A stretch of 22,464 nt of DNA from Muribaculaceae bacterium. GTDB lineage: Bacteria; Bacteroidota; Bacteroidia; Bacteroidales; Muribaculaceae. The translations under genes were made by a program, and so were the position numbers. The notes under the pieces were generated by a model. That model saw nothing but the letters and a program-made list of their open reading frames with translations, made no database searches and was not told where the DNA came from. The stretch is taken from the NCBI GenBank assembly GCA_017545095.1, contig JAFYCU010000151.1, positions 1 to 22,464 on the forward strand, written 5' to 3'. Positions 14,190-21,897 of the stretch are shown one piece after another (positions within the stretch are counted from its first letter, which is position 1; each line of letters opens with the position of its first letter).

Positions 14190-17100
14190 CTATTCGGTTG
14201 TAGTCGCATTTTCACTTGTTTCGGTCACTGTTTTGCCCTGGTATTTCTCGTGCAACTTTTGGAACACGATGAAGAAAGCCGGGACAACGAAGAGCAGTGC
14301 GAGCGTGCCGACGGCCATGCCGGCGGTGACTCCGAGGGCGAGCACGCGGTTGCCGTTGGCACCGGCACCACCGGCAATGATGAGCGGAATCATACCGGCA
14401 ATCATGGTGACCACGGTCATCAGGATGGGACGCAGACGCTCCTCACAGGCGGCAAAGGCTGCGTCGCGGATGCTCAAGCCCTGGGCGCGCCGCTCCGAGG
14501 CAAACTCGGTGATGAGGATGGCTGTCTTGGCCAGCAAGCCGATGAGCATGATCACACCCGTTTGCAGGTAGATGTTGTTCTCCATGCCGGGCAGACCCAT
14601 CTTCGCTACCAGCCAGGTGGCACCGAACGAGCCCATCAGTCCGAATGGCACACTGAGCAGCACGGCCATTGGCGTGAACCACGAGTTGTAGAGCGAGGCC
14701 AGAATCAGGTAGATGAGGATGACACAAATGCAGTAGATGAGAGCCGTGGCATTGGAACCCGCAGTCTCCTCCACCTCGCGCGACATGCCGCCGTATTCAT
14801 AGCTGTAGCCGTTGGGCATCTCCTGCTTGAACACCTCGGCGATGGCCTCATGGGCGTCGCCTTCGGAGAATCCACTGGCGGTCATCACGCCGCAGGTGAT
14901 GCTCTGGAACAGGTTGAAGTGCTCGACCGAAGCCGACCCTACAATCTCTGTCAAGGTGACGAACTCTGAAATCGGGGCCATCTTGCCGCCGTGCACGCGC
15001 ACAAAGATGTTGTTGAGCGACGACGGGTCGAGGCGGTATTCGGGCGCGGCATTGGCCATGATGCGGTACACCTTGCCAAACTGGTTGAAATTGCCCACGT
15101 AGCTGCCGCCGCAATAGGCACCCAGCGTGCGCAGCACAGCGGCCGGCGTCACACCGGCGCGGTCGCACTGCGTGGCATCGACCGATACTTGATATTTCGG
15201 GAATCGCTCCGAGAACGACGACATCGCCATCATGATTTCGGGCCGCTCGTTCAATTTGGCCAGGAACTTGTTGGCATCGGCGTTGAACTCGCTCATCGGG
15301 CGGTCCTGCTTGTCTTGTAGCACCAGGTTCACACCGCTGTTCGAGCCGTAGCCCGGCACCTGAGGCATCTGGAAGGGGATGACCACTGCGTTCTTGATGT
15401 CCTTGCAGTCGAGGGCAAAGCGGCCATAGACCAGCATGATGTTGTGGCTCATGCCCGGGCGGTCGTCCCAGTTCTTCAGGCGGATGATGAGCGTGGCGTA
15501 GCAGCTGTTGGAGCGACCCGCCATCATGCCGTAGCCACTCACCACGGCATAGCTCTCCAGTTCGGGAATCTTCTTCACCTTTTCCTCCACCTTCTTGACA
15601 ATCTCCTGTGTCTCGTGCAGCGTGCAGCCCTCGGGGGCGCGCACCTCGGCAAAGAACACGCCTTGGTCCTCTTCAGGCACAAGTCCTGAGGGAAGACCGC
15701 GCATGAAGATGACGAGCAGCACGGCAGCCACAGCGAGCAGCGCACCCGAAATCCACGGATGCTTGATGAAGCCGCTCACGCTTTTCTTGTATTTCTTCAA
15801 GATGGCGTTGTAACTGGCGGTATAGGCTTTCTTGACGTAGTAGTTCAGGTCCTTCTTCTCCTGGCCGTCGTTGGAGTAGCGCATCATGATGGCGCACAGC
15901 GCGGGGCACAGCGTGAGGGCCGACACGCACGACAACCCCACCGATGAGGCCAGCGTGACACCGAATTGCGTGAAGAACGACCCCGATGTGCCAGGCATGA
16001 ACGCCACGGGGATGAACACGGCCATAAACACCAGGGTGCACGAGATCACGGCCACCGACACATCGCTCATGGCCTGGCGTGTGGCCTCGCGGGCATCGGT
16101 GATGCCGCCCTCCATCTTCGCCATCACAGCCTCAACAACCACGATGGCATCGTCCACCACGGTGCCAATGGCCAGCACAAGGGCAAACAGCGTTAAAATA
16201 TTCAGCGAGAAGCCCGCCACCGACACAATGGCGAATGTGCCCAGCAGCGACACAATGATCGACAGCGAGGGAATCACCGTGGCCTTGAAACTCTGCAAGA
16301 AGAAATACACCACCAGAATCACAAGGATGATGGCGATGACCAGCGTTTCCACCACGTTGTGGATGGCCGCGAAGAGGAAGTCATCGCTGGTTTGCAGAAT
16401 CTCAAACTCCAGCCCGGCGGGCATTGTTGGCTTCAGTTCCTCGTAGAGTTTGTTGATGCGGGCGTTCACCTCGGTGGCATTGGCCCCCGGGGCCTGGAAC
16501 ACCATGTAGATGGCGCCGGGCTGGCCGTCGATGTTCGACGTGAAGTTGTAGCTCACGGCTCCAATCTCCACCTCGGCCACATCGCTTAGGTGCAGCAGGT
16601 GGCCGCCATCGCTGGTGCGCAGCACAATCTCGTTGAACTCCTCCACGCTTTTCAGCGTGCCCTTGTATTCCATCGAGTATTGGTAGGCGTTCTCCGACTG
16701 CTCGCCCAGCGAACCCGTGGCGGCAACGAAGCTCTGGCCGCCTATGGCCGTGAACACATCGTTGGGATCCAGCCCATACTGTGCCATCACATCGGGCTTG
16801 AGCCAGATGCGCAGGGCGTAGGTGTTGCCCAGCGACATCACGTCGCCCACTCCGGTGATGCGCATCAGCCGGGGGCGCACATTGATGTCGATGTAGTTGG
16901 AGATGAAATCGGTGTCATACTTGCCGTCCACGCTCTTCAGCGCACCGATGTGCAGGATGTTGTTTTGCTGTTTCATCACCTGCACGCCAACCTGATTCAC
17001 CTCGCTGGGCAGCAGGGCGGTGGCGCGGCTCACGCGGTTCTGGACGTTCACGGCCGCCAGGTCGGGGTCGGTGCCCTGCTCAAAATAGACTTGTATCGAC

Positions 17101-17366
17101 ACATCGCCCGACGACGAGGCCGAGCTGGTGATGTAGGTCATTCCTGGCACACCATTGATGTTCTCCTCGAGCGGCTGCACCACCGATTTCATGATGGTGT
17201 TGGCATCGGCACCGGTGTAGGATGTCGACACACGCACCGTGGGCGGCGCAATGTTCGGATACTGCTCGATGGGCAGGGTGTTGATGCACACGATGCCCAC
17301 CAGCGTGATGACAATCGCTATCGCGCATGCCATCACATATCGGTTGATGAAGATGTTGTTCTTCAT
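14190..17366 (-). CDS. RND multidrug efflux permease, AcrB/HAE1 type
   Basis: This inner-membrane proton-driven pump exports drugs and other amphiphilic compounds through the adaptor and outer-membrane channel. At 1058 aa it has the full RND layout: a first membrane helix (about 10-30), a porter domain after LPIEQYPNIAPP, helices 2-6 (about 338-490), a second large periplasmic domain and helices 8-12 (about 872-1035). The proton-relay residues are present: Asp405 and Asp406 in GTVVDDAIVVVE of helix 4, and Lys947 in GLLAKTAILITE of helix 10. The HAE1 phrase FMPGTSGSFFTQFGVTLASS follows helix 5. Phe-rich substrate-pocket residues cannot be judged by eye, so specificity is unknown. The start is 3 bases after the adaptor stop. 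No adjacent transcriptional regulator is seen. Confidence 0.96.
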   Translation of the reverse strand: MKNNIFINRYVMACAIAIVITLVGIVCINTLPIEQYPNIAPPTVRVSTSYTGADANTIMKSVVQPLEENINGVPGMTYITSSASSSGDVSIQVYFEQGTDPDLAAVNVQNRVSRATALLPSEVNQVGVQVMKQQNNILHIGALKSVDGKYDTDFISNYIDINVRPRLMRITGVGDVMSLGNTYALRIWLKPDVMAQYGLDPNDVFTAIGGQSFVAATGSLGEQSENAYQYSMEYKGTLKSVEEFNEIVLRTSDGGHLLHLSDVAEVEIGAVSYNFTSNIDGQPGAIYMVFQAPGANATEVNARINKLYEELKPTMPAGLEFEILQTSDDFLFAAIHNVVETLVIAIILVILVVYFFLQSFKATVIPSLSIIVSLLGTFAIVSVAGFSLNILTLFALVLAIGTVVDDAIVVVEAVMAKMEGGITDAREATRQAMSDVSVAVISCTLVFMAVFIPVAFMPGTSGSFFTQFGVTLASSVGLSCVSALTLCPALCAIMMRYSNDGQEKKDLNYYVKKAYTASYNAILKKYKKSVSGFIKHPWISGALLAVAAVLLVIFMRGLPSGLVPEEDQGVFFAEVRAPEGCTLHETQEIVKKVEEKVKKIPELESYAVVSGYGMMAGRSNSCYATLIIRLKNWDDRPGMSHNIMLVYGRFALDCKDIKNAVVIPFQMPQVPGYGSNSGVNLVLQDKQDRPMSEFNADANKFLAKLNERPEIMMAMSSFSERFPKYQVSVDATQCDRAGVTPAAVLRTLGAYCGGSYVGNFNQFGKVYRIMANAAPEYRLDPSSLNNIFVRVHGGKMAPISEFVTLTEIVGSASVEHFNLFQSITCGVMTASGFSEGDAHEAIAEVFKQEMPNGYSYEYGGMSREVEETAGSNATALIYCICVILIYLILASLYNSWFTPMAVLLSVPFGLMGSFGATWLVAKMGLPGMENNIYLQTGVIMLIGLLAKTAILITEFASERRAQGLSIRDAAFAACEERLRPILMTVVTMIAGMIPLIIAGGAGANGNRVLALGVTAGMAVGTLALLFVVPAFFIVFQKLHEKYQGKTVTETSENATTTE

Positions 17367-17369
17367 AGT

Positions 17370-18542
17370 TTATTTTTCTTTTTTTGCTTCGGTCGGGAAC
17401 AAGACGCGCTGACCCTCTTGCACATTGTTGGCTCCCACGGTCACGATGCGGTCGCCCACCTTAAGCCCCTCGGTCACGATGGCATCCTTGCCATTGCCTG
17501 CATCGGTGATGGTCACGGTCACGGCAGTGGCGGTGCTGTCGGCCTTCACTTTATAGACCAGCGACTTGTCTTGCAGCTTGACCACAGCGGCCTGGGGAAT
17601 CACCATCACGTCGTTCTGGCTCAGCGGCAGCAGCACCGTGCCCTGAATGCCCGAGTACAGGTGTCCGTCGGGGTTGGGGAATGTGGCTTTGCAGGCCAGC
17701 GAGCCTGTGGCTGCGTCCACCACGCCTGTCAGGCTGGAGATGCGGCCCTTGTTGGGATACTCGGTGCCGTTTTTCATCACAAACGTCACTTCGGGTAACT
17801 CGGCTATATACCTGGCCTTATCGCTCGAAGAAACGCCCTCCGACACGGCAGCTTCGAGAATCGACTCCGGGATTGAGAACCACGCCTCCATCTGGCGGTT
17901 GCCGCTCACGATGGTCATTTGCGTCATTGGCGACACTTGGTCACCGGCGCGGACGCTGATTTCGCCCACAACTCCCGACACCGGCGAGGTGAGCGTGCAG
18001 AAGCCCAGGTTCACCTTGGCGCGACTCACTGCCGCCTGTGCTTGGCTCACCGAAGCGTTTGCTTGGCCCACTGCTGCCTGTGCCTGACGGTAGGTGTTCA
18101 GCGAGTTCTCGAGCGTGTAGCTGCTCACGATTTTCTTGTCGAACAGGTTCTTGTTGCTTTCGTACTCCAGTTTGGCACTGTTGGCCTGCGCTTGGGCCGC
18201 TTGTAGGTTGGCCTGCGCTGCTTGTAGGTTGGCCTGCGCCGCCTGCAGCTCGTGCTGCGCATTGCGAGAGTCAATCACAAACAGCGTCTGCCCCCGGCTC
18301 ACCTGTTGCCCCTCGGTCACGCAGATGCGCATCAGCTGTCCGCTCACCTGGGGCGAGATGGTCACATCCGACTGACCTCTCATCTTTGCACTGAACTTCA
18401 CGGGCATCTCAATGTCCGATGTCGTGACGGTCATGGTCTCAAACGACGACGGGGTCTCGTGCGGAACGTCAATCCCGCAGCCGACGGCACCCGCAAGCAG
18501 CAAGCAAATAGATGCTGTTTTGCAAATAAAATTCTTCATCAT
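17370..18542 (-). CDS. RND efflux periplasmic adaptor (MFP) lipoprotein
   Basis: This membrane fusion protein links the pump to the outer-membrane channel. The lipoprotein signal ends at Cys22 (LLLAGAVGCG). The biotinyl-lipoyl half motifs are SPQVSGQLMRICVTEGQQVSRGQTLFVID (63-91) and LTSPVSGVVGEISVRAGDQV (184-203). Between them lies an Ala/Gln-rich coiled-coil hairpin (about 96-178). A beta-barrel domain and the membrane-proximal domain (QNDVMVIPQAAV...) follow. The length of 390 aa is normal. The coiled coil contains a duplicated LQAAQAN heptad encoded by a 21-base tandem repeat (18201-18242). The gene is first in the operon, with pump and channel genes closely downstream. A -7-like element is at 18647-18654, giving a leader of about 100 nt. 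MMKN gives two adjacent possible starts (18542 or 18539). Confidence 0.93.
   Translation of the reverse strand: MMKNFICKTASICLLLAGAVGCGIDVPHETPSSFETMTVTTSDIEMPVKFSAKMRGQSDVTISPQVSGQLMRICVTEGQQVSRGQTLFVIDSRNAQHELQAAQANLQAAQANLQAAQAQANSAKLEYESNKNLFDKKIVSSYTLENSLNTYRQAQAAVGQANASVSQAQAAVSRAKVNLGFCTLTSPVSGVVGEISVRAGDQVSPMTQMTIVSGNRQMEAWFSIPESILEAAVSEGVSSSDKARYIAELPEVTFVMKNGTEYPNKGRISSLTGVVDAATGSLACKATFPNPDGHLYSGIQGTVLLPLSQNDVMVIPQAAVVKLQDKSLVYKVKADSTATAVTVTITDAGNGKDAIVTEGLKVGDRIVTVGANNVQEGQRVLFPTEAKKEK
18201..18242. repeat. 21-base in-frame tandem repeat in adaptor gene
   Basis: Two 21-base units (18201-18221 and 18222-18242) differ by one base. They encode exactly one coiled-coil heptad each (LQAAQAN). 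A weaker related segment precedes them at 18181-18200. Confidence 0.85.
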
Positions 18543-18646
18543 TTTTTTGAGGTTCTATTCTAGAAAAATCCTGTGATGGCAGAACCACGCACCAACAGCC
18601 CCACGCATAATGGGTATGTGCCGTATGGCATTGCCAATTCAAAGTG

Positions 18647-18654
18647 CAAAGGTA
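18647..18654 (-). promoter_or_regulatory. Promoter -7 element of the RND efflux operon
   Basis: TACCTTTG on the minus strand matches TAnnTTTG. A TTG (18680-18678) lies 23 bases upstream, slightly far for a -33 element. It predicts a leader of about 100 nt before the adaptor start. No operator palindrome was identified in it. Confidence 0.55.
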
Positions 18655-18751
18655 AATATTTTTTTTGAAACACACGTCAATCTGCCCGCTAAATCCACAG
18701 CTTTCCCTTGGTAAGCCCCTCTTTTAGGAGGTTTTCTTGTGTACACGATAG

Positions 18752-18830
18752 CCGAGTCCTGTAGAGCCGCATGAAGCGGCTGATGGCCGAAGCAGGTAGA
18801 GCACTGCATGGCGGCAATTCGCATTATGAC
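18752..18830 (+). repeat. REP-like element, copy A
   Basis: CCGAGTCCTGTAGAGCCGCA opens a segment that matches copy B (20504-20604) through TGTAGAGCCGCAT, GCGGCTGATGGCCGAAGCAG and GCATGGYGGC. The hairpin at 18766-18780 has stem GCCGC/GCGGC and loop ATGAA. The two copies are in the same orientation and flank the BspA-like gene. Confidence 0.75.
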
Positions 18831-18960
18831 AATGTGAGGAGTAAAAAGACATAAGGACATAAGAAACACAAGCATTGATGGCGAGAGCATAATCTTATAT
18901 CCGTATGTTCTTCTGTCTTATTTTCCTTAATTCCTTAATTCCTGATATCAATTTTGCTTT

Positions 18961-19023
18961 TCCATTGTCCATTATCCATTGTCCATTATCCATTATCCAT
19001 TGTCCATTATCCATTGTCCATTA
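18961..19023. repeat. Heptamer array, TCCATTR family
   Basis: Nine unbroken 7-base units, each TCCATTG or TCCATTA, fill 63 bases, followed by a degenerate TCAATTC. It is the longest and most regular heptamer array in the window. It ends about 40 bases upstream of the -33 region of the BspA-like gene promoter. Confidence 0.95.
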
Positions 19024-19064
19024 TCAATTCATTGCATTGCCTCATAAAAAATCTCCATTGGCTG

Positions 19065-19095
19065 TTGCTCATATCAAAAAAGTGTCGTATATTTG
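19065..19095 (+). promoter_or_regulatory. Promoter of the BspA-like gene, Bacteroidota type
   Basis: TTG (19065-19067) is followed after 20 bases by TATATTTG (19088-19095), matching TAnnTTTG. Transcription should start near 19102, about 33 nt before the ATG. Confidence 0.7.
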
Positions 19096-19134
19096 CACGA
19101 TTTTTATAAACTTTCGATTTAGCTAAAAAGACAA

Positions 19135-20229
19135 ATGATGAAACAACTATTTATCCTGTTTGTGCTGCTGTCGTGCATGCGGGCATCAGCTCAGACCTTC
19201 GCCGTGGACGGCATTATTTACTCCGTTGTCAACGGGAATGAAGCCAAGATTGTCCAAGATGCCGTTGTGAACAAAGACACATTGCGCAATCTGGTCATCC
19301 CCGACGAGGTTGTCTATGAGGGACGCGCATATGCGGTCACAATAATCGATAACTACGCCCTCAACCATTGCAGTGTATTGGAGCAGGTCACTGTCGGTCG
19401 GAACGTCCACCAAATCTACATGCGTGCCTTCAGCTCGTGCAGTTCCATCAAACGACTTGTGTGGAAACCAGAGCGTTTTGAATTGGTCGATGTTCCGACA
19501 TACGCGCTGGAACGGTCGTCTGGAATGGGGTATGAAGAGAACCACACTGTGGGCGGGCTGGATGTTTCGGCGCTTGAAAAGGTGGAAATCTGCGAAGGTG
19601 TGCAGGAGCTGCGGGATTATTTCATAACTGGTGCGCCAATCACATCGCTCCACCTGCCGGCATCAATAACGAAAGTGAGTCCATACTGTTTCGCGTTTTG
19701 CGCACAGCTGCGCACCATCACCGTTGACCCTGCCAACAGCGTCTTTGACTCGCGCGGCGGCTGCAACGCCGTCATCAACACCGACACCGGCGAGCTGGTG
19801 ATGGCCTGCGGCGGCACACGCATCCCCGCCACGGTGAGCGCCATCGGACCATTCGCCTACAGCCCCTGCACAGGCTTGAAAAGTGTGGTCATTCCGGCAT
19901 GGATCACCGCCATCGGGAATGACGCTTTTTACGGTTGCAGCCAGCTTGAGGAGCTGCACTGCCGCATTGCCGACCCGGCTAACGTGACTCTGGGCAACAA
20001 CGCATTCCAAACCTACTTGATGGGCGAGTTGTACTCTGGCGTACCCGAGAGCTGCAAGCTTTATGTGCCTGCCGGGTCGCGCAGCTTGTACCGCAAGGCC
20101 GACCAGTGGAAGCGTTTCAAGACCATCATCGAGGAAACCCCATACGAGGGGCCGGAAGACGTGAACGGAGACGGACGCGTGGACATCGATGACGTGAACG
20201 CCGTTATCAGTACCATGCTGAGGAAGTGA
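19135..20229 (+). CDS. Secreted BspA-like LRR protein with dockerin-like tail
   Basis: The protein of 364 aa has a signal peptide (about 1-20, cleavage near ASA-Q). It carries several LRR_5 (BspA-type) repeats with the L--(I/V)-IP--V--I---AF--C--L pattern: LRNLVIPDEV...AVTIIDNYALNHCSVLEQVTVGRNV (50-91), ITSLHLPASITKVSPYCFAFCAQLRTITV (169-197) and LKSVVIPAWITAIGNDAFYGCSQLEELHC (248-276). Such repeats are known in surface or secreted proteins of Bacteroidales. A hinge (YEGPEDV) leads to DVNGDGRVDIDDVNAVISTM (343-361 region), which resembles one calcium-binding half of a dockerin type I module. The ligand is unknown. The start at 19135 is preceded by a good promoter; ATG at 19138 is equally possible. 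The gene stands alone between two copies of a REP-like repeat. Confidence 0.85.
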   Translation: MMKQLFILFVLLSCMRASAQTFAVDGIIYSVVNGNEAKIVQDAVVNKDTLRNLVIPDEVVYEGRAYAVTIIDNYALNHCSVLEQVTVGRNVHQIYMRAFSSCSSIKRLVWKPERFELVDVPTYALERSSGMGYEENHTVGGLDVSALEKVEICEGVQELRDYFITGAPITSLHLPASITKVSPYCFAFCAQLRTITVDPANSVFDSRGGCNAVINTDTGELVMACGGTRIPATVSAIGPFAYSPCTGLKSVVIPAWITAIGNDAFYGCSQLEELHCRIADPANVTLGNNAFQTYLMGELYSGVPESCKLYVPAGSRSLYRKADQWKRFKTIIEETPYEGPEDVNGDGRVDIDDVNAVISTMLRK

Positions 20230-20257
20230 GAACCAAGAACCAAGAGCCGAGAACCAA
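20230..20257. repeat. Heptamer array, GAACCAA family
   Basis: Four 7-base units, gaaccaa, gaaccaa, gagccga and gaaccaa, start on the base immediately after the stop codon of the BspA-like gene. Confidence 0.8.
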
Positions 20258-20279
20258 GCTCATGGCTAACGCAAAAAGG

Positions 20280-20307
20280 ATGCGAGACGCGAGATGCAAG
20301 ACGCAAG
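20280..20307. repeat. Heptamer array, ATGCGAG family
   Basis: Four 7-base units, atgcgag, acgcgag, atgcaag and acgcaag, form a near-perfect array. GGCTAACGCA occurs just before it (20265 region) and again just after it (20310 region), so the array and its flank appear partly duplicated. Confidence 0.8.
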
Positions 20308-20380
20308 CCGGCTAACGCACGAATGATGCGAGAGCCGCATTGCTACACTTGTAGCTCGTAGCTGAAAAGACCTTACCAAA

Positions 20381-20405
20381 CCCCTCCTGAGGAGGGGCTT
20401 TTTGT
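20381..20405 (+). terminator. Intrinsic terminator downstream of the BspA-like gene
   Basis: CCCCTCC (20381-20387) pairs with GGAGGGG (20391-20397) across loop TGA, followed by CTTTTTG. It is the only good plus-strand terminator after the gene, about 150 bases past the stop and beyond the two heptamer arrays, which would therefore be transcribed. Confidence 0.8.
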
Positions 20406-20503
20406 TTCGGATGGCCGGATTCCTACAAGTACACACAAACAGACATATTGCCGCGATGCAAAACGAAGTTACAAGCCGCAGCGGCTCTATTTTCCATTGT
20501 AAA

Positions 20504-20604
20504 CCGAGACCTGTAGAGCCGCATCATGATGCGGCTGATGGCCGAAGCAGGTGGAGCCCGAAGCAGGTGGTGCCTGCATGGTGGCGATTTTTATTGCGAA
20601 TTAC
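20504..20604 (+). repeat. REP-like element, copy B, with 18-bp palindrome
   Basis: It matches copy A (18752-18830) in the same orientation. The hairpin is a perfect palindrome, GCCGCATCATGATGCGGC (20518-20535), where copy A has a shorter stem and loop. It also contains a tandem duplication of CCGAAGCAGGTGG (about 20542-20570) that copy A lacks. Confidence 0.75.
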
Positions 20605-20675
20605 GCCAACAGACGCACAATTCGCTCATTGTCAAAGCTGTGCCACCTGCAAAACTTGAATTACGCTCAAGTGGC

Positions 20676-20703
20676 GAGTCATGAGTGACGAGTTATGAGT
20701 CTA
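20676..20703. repeat. Heptamer array, GAGTYAT family, second locus
   Basis: The units are gagtcat, gagtgac, gagttat and gagtcta. It is the same family as 3029-3070, over 17 kb away. It is preceded by AAGTGGCG, which also starts the box at 7125-7132. Confidence 0.8.
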
Positions 20704-20807
20704 CTCGCATCAAAACATGAAATAACTGGGAACCAATAGATTGCGAAATTGGTTATATGGTAGGACATAACGTTGTTTCTTCACCCGCTTTGTTCGGTGC
20801 GTGCGCT

Positions 20808-21302
20808 TCACAGGCGTTCCATGATCCATGCCTTGGGCTCGAGGATTTTCATTTTCACGCTGCGGTCGATGTTCTTGAGAAAAGCCACGGCCACATCGAG
20901 CTGGTCGAAAGCTTTGACGATGACATAGTACTTGCGGTCGTTGCCACCAAACACCACATAGCTCGGGAAGCCTTCCTCGCGGCGCAGACGGTCGCGCATG
21001 GTGATGGCGTTGAACTTTTGCTTGAACTGTGCCACCACCACCCCGTAGCGGCGTGCCACGGTCAGCGAGTCGTCGGTGACGTTGGTGAGCAAGGGCACCA
21101 CGCGCACGCTGTCGCCGTTCACCACCATGGTGGGTTTTTGCTGCTCGGCCAGGATGCGCTCATATTCCTCGGCCCCGATTCCATCGCGGTGCTTTTCCAT
21201 CGCCTTGTCGTAGGCCGCTTTGTAGTTTGCCTCGCTGCTGTGGCACGCGGTGAGCATCAGCATGCCCAGCACCAGCGCGAGGAAAGTGAGTGAATGTTTC
21301 AT
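20808..21302 (-). CDS. SPOR-domain lipoprotein
   Basis: This is a lipoprotein of 164 aa. The signal ends in lipobox LTAC with Cys20. After a charged helical stretch (24-55) comes a SPOR-type domain (about 85-158): RYGVVVAQFKQKFNAITMRDRL...PSYVVFGGNDRKYYVIVKAFDQLDVAVAFLKNI. This is the usual strand-helix-strand layout with a V/Y-rich second strand. SPOR domains bind denuded peptidoglycan glycan strands, often at division sites. A cell-wall-binding role is therefore likely but unproven. The gene lies 31 bases downstream of the phosphodiesterase gene and is probably the last gene of that operon. No clear terminator follows. Confidence 0.85.
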   Translation of the reverse strand: MKHSLTFLALVLGMLMLTACHSSEANYKAAYDKAMEKHRDGIGAEEYERILAEQQKPTMVVNGDSVRVVPLLTNVTDDSLTVARRYGVVVAQFKQKFNAITMRDRLRREEGFPSYVVFGGNDRKYYVIVKAFDQLDVAVAFLKNIDRSVKMKILEPKAWIMERL

Positions 21303-21333
21303 TTTCTGTTGTTGTTTGATTGGCTATAACGTG

Positions 21334-21861
21334 TCATGAGAGCTGTTGTCCTTGTGAGTGCTGCTTGTCGTCGGCCAGTTCGATGACCTGGGCATGAGTC
21401 ACGCGTCCGGCATCGAGGGTGAGGGTGACCAGCGTGCGCACGGTTTGCCATCCCTGCCTGCCGGCGGCACCGGGGTTGACCACGAGCACGCCCAGCGAGC
21501 GGTCGGGCATGATTTTGAGGATGTGGCTGTGTCCGCACACCATCAGCTGCGGTTGCGAGAGTTGCAGGCGCGAGCGCATGCCCGGCGCATACTTGCCGGG
21601 ATAGCCGCCTATGTGGGTCATCACCACCTTCACGCCCTCGGTGGTGAAAATCTCCATCTCGCGGAACCGTCGTCGCAGCACGCCACCGTCCACGTTGCCA
21701 TACACCGCGCGCACTACCGGGCACACCTGCTCCAGGCGGTCGACCACGGCCTCGCAGCCAATGTCGCCAGCATGCCAAATCTCGTCGCAGTCGGCAAAAT
21801 ACTGCGCGTAGCGGTCGTCCCAGTAGCTGTGTGTGTCGCTCAGAATGCCTATCTTTTTCAT
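21334..21861 (-). CDS. YfcE/MJ0936-type metallophosphoesterase
   Basis: This is a small calcineurin-like phosphodiesterase of 175 aa. All metal-binding motifs are visible: GILSDTHSYWD (5-15; Asp9, His11), HAGDIG (30-35; Asp33), YGNVDG (54-59; Asn56), THIGGYPG (82-89; His83) and CGHSHI (109-114; His111, His113). These are the ligands for the two-metal centre of YfcE-like enzymes. The natural substrate of this family is mostly unknown, so no gene symbol is given. The start at 21861 is the first ATG and opens directly on the first strand. It lies 36 bases downstream of the UPF0597 gene and 31 bases upstream of the SPOR lipoprotein gene. Confidence 0.92.
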   Translation of the reverse strand: MKKIGILSDTHSYWDDRYAQYFADCDEIWHAGDIGCEAVVDRLEQVCPVVRAVYGNVDGGVLRRRFREMEIFTTEGVKVVMTHIGGYPGKYAPGMRSRLQLSQPQLMVCGHSHILKIMPDRSLGVLVVNPGAAGRQGWQTVRTLVTLTLDAGRVTHAQVIELADDKQHSQGQQLS

Positions 21862-21897
21862 GTTCTCGTGCGATGCAGGATATTACATGAGTGCACG

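Larger units (their letters stand above)
18543..19134. other. Intergenic region between efflux operon and BspA-like gene
   Basis: This gap of about 590 bases contains, from left to right: the efflux operon leader and promoter, a weak hairpin with a T-rich tail (about 18717-18735), REP-like copy A (18752-18830), two GACATAAG 8-mers (18849-18864), two CCTTAATT-type units near 18926, a long heptamer array (18961-19023) and the promoter of the BspA-like gene. Short open frames here are not supported. Confidence 0.6.
20406..20807. other. Intergenic region downstream of the BspA-like gene
   Basis: This non-coding stretch holds a small GCCGC-A-GCGGC palindrome near 20475, REP-like copy B (20504-20604), GCGAATT/AATTCGC inverted repeats just after it, a GAGT-type heptamer array (20676-20703) and a hairpin AACCAAT/ATTGGTT (20731-20737 with 20748-20754). 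A frame at 20402-20659 runs through these repeats and is not a credible gene. Confidence 0.6.

Noticed and set aside
18961..19023. Possible CRISPR or other regular array
   Set aside because: The units are 7 bases with no spacers, and no cas genes are present. It is a simple tandem heptamer array.
20402..20659. Open frame of 85 codons downstream of the BspA-like gene
   Set aside because: It begins inside the terminator tail and crosses REP-like copy B. No motif or promoter supports it.
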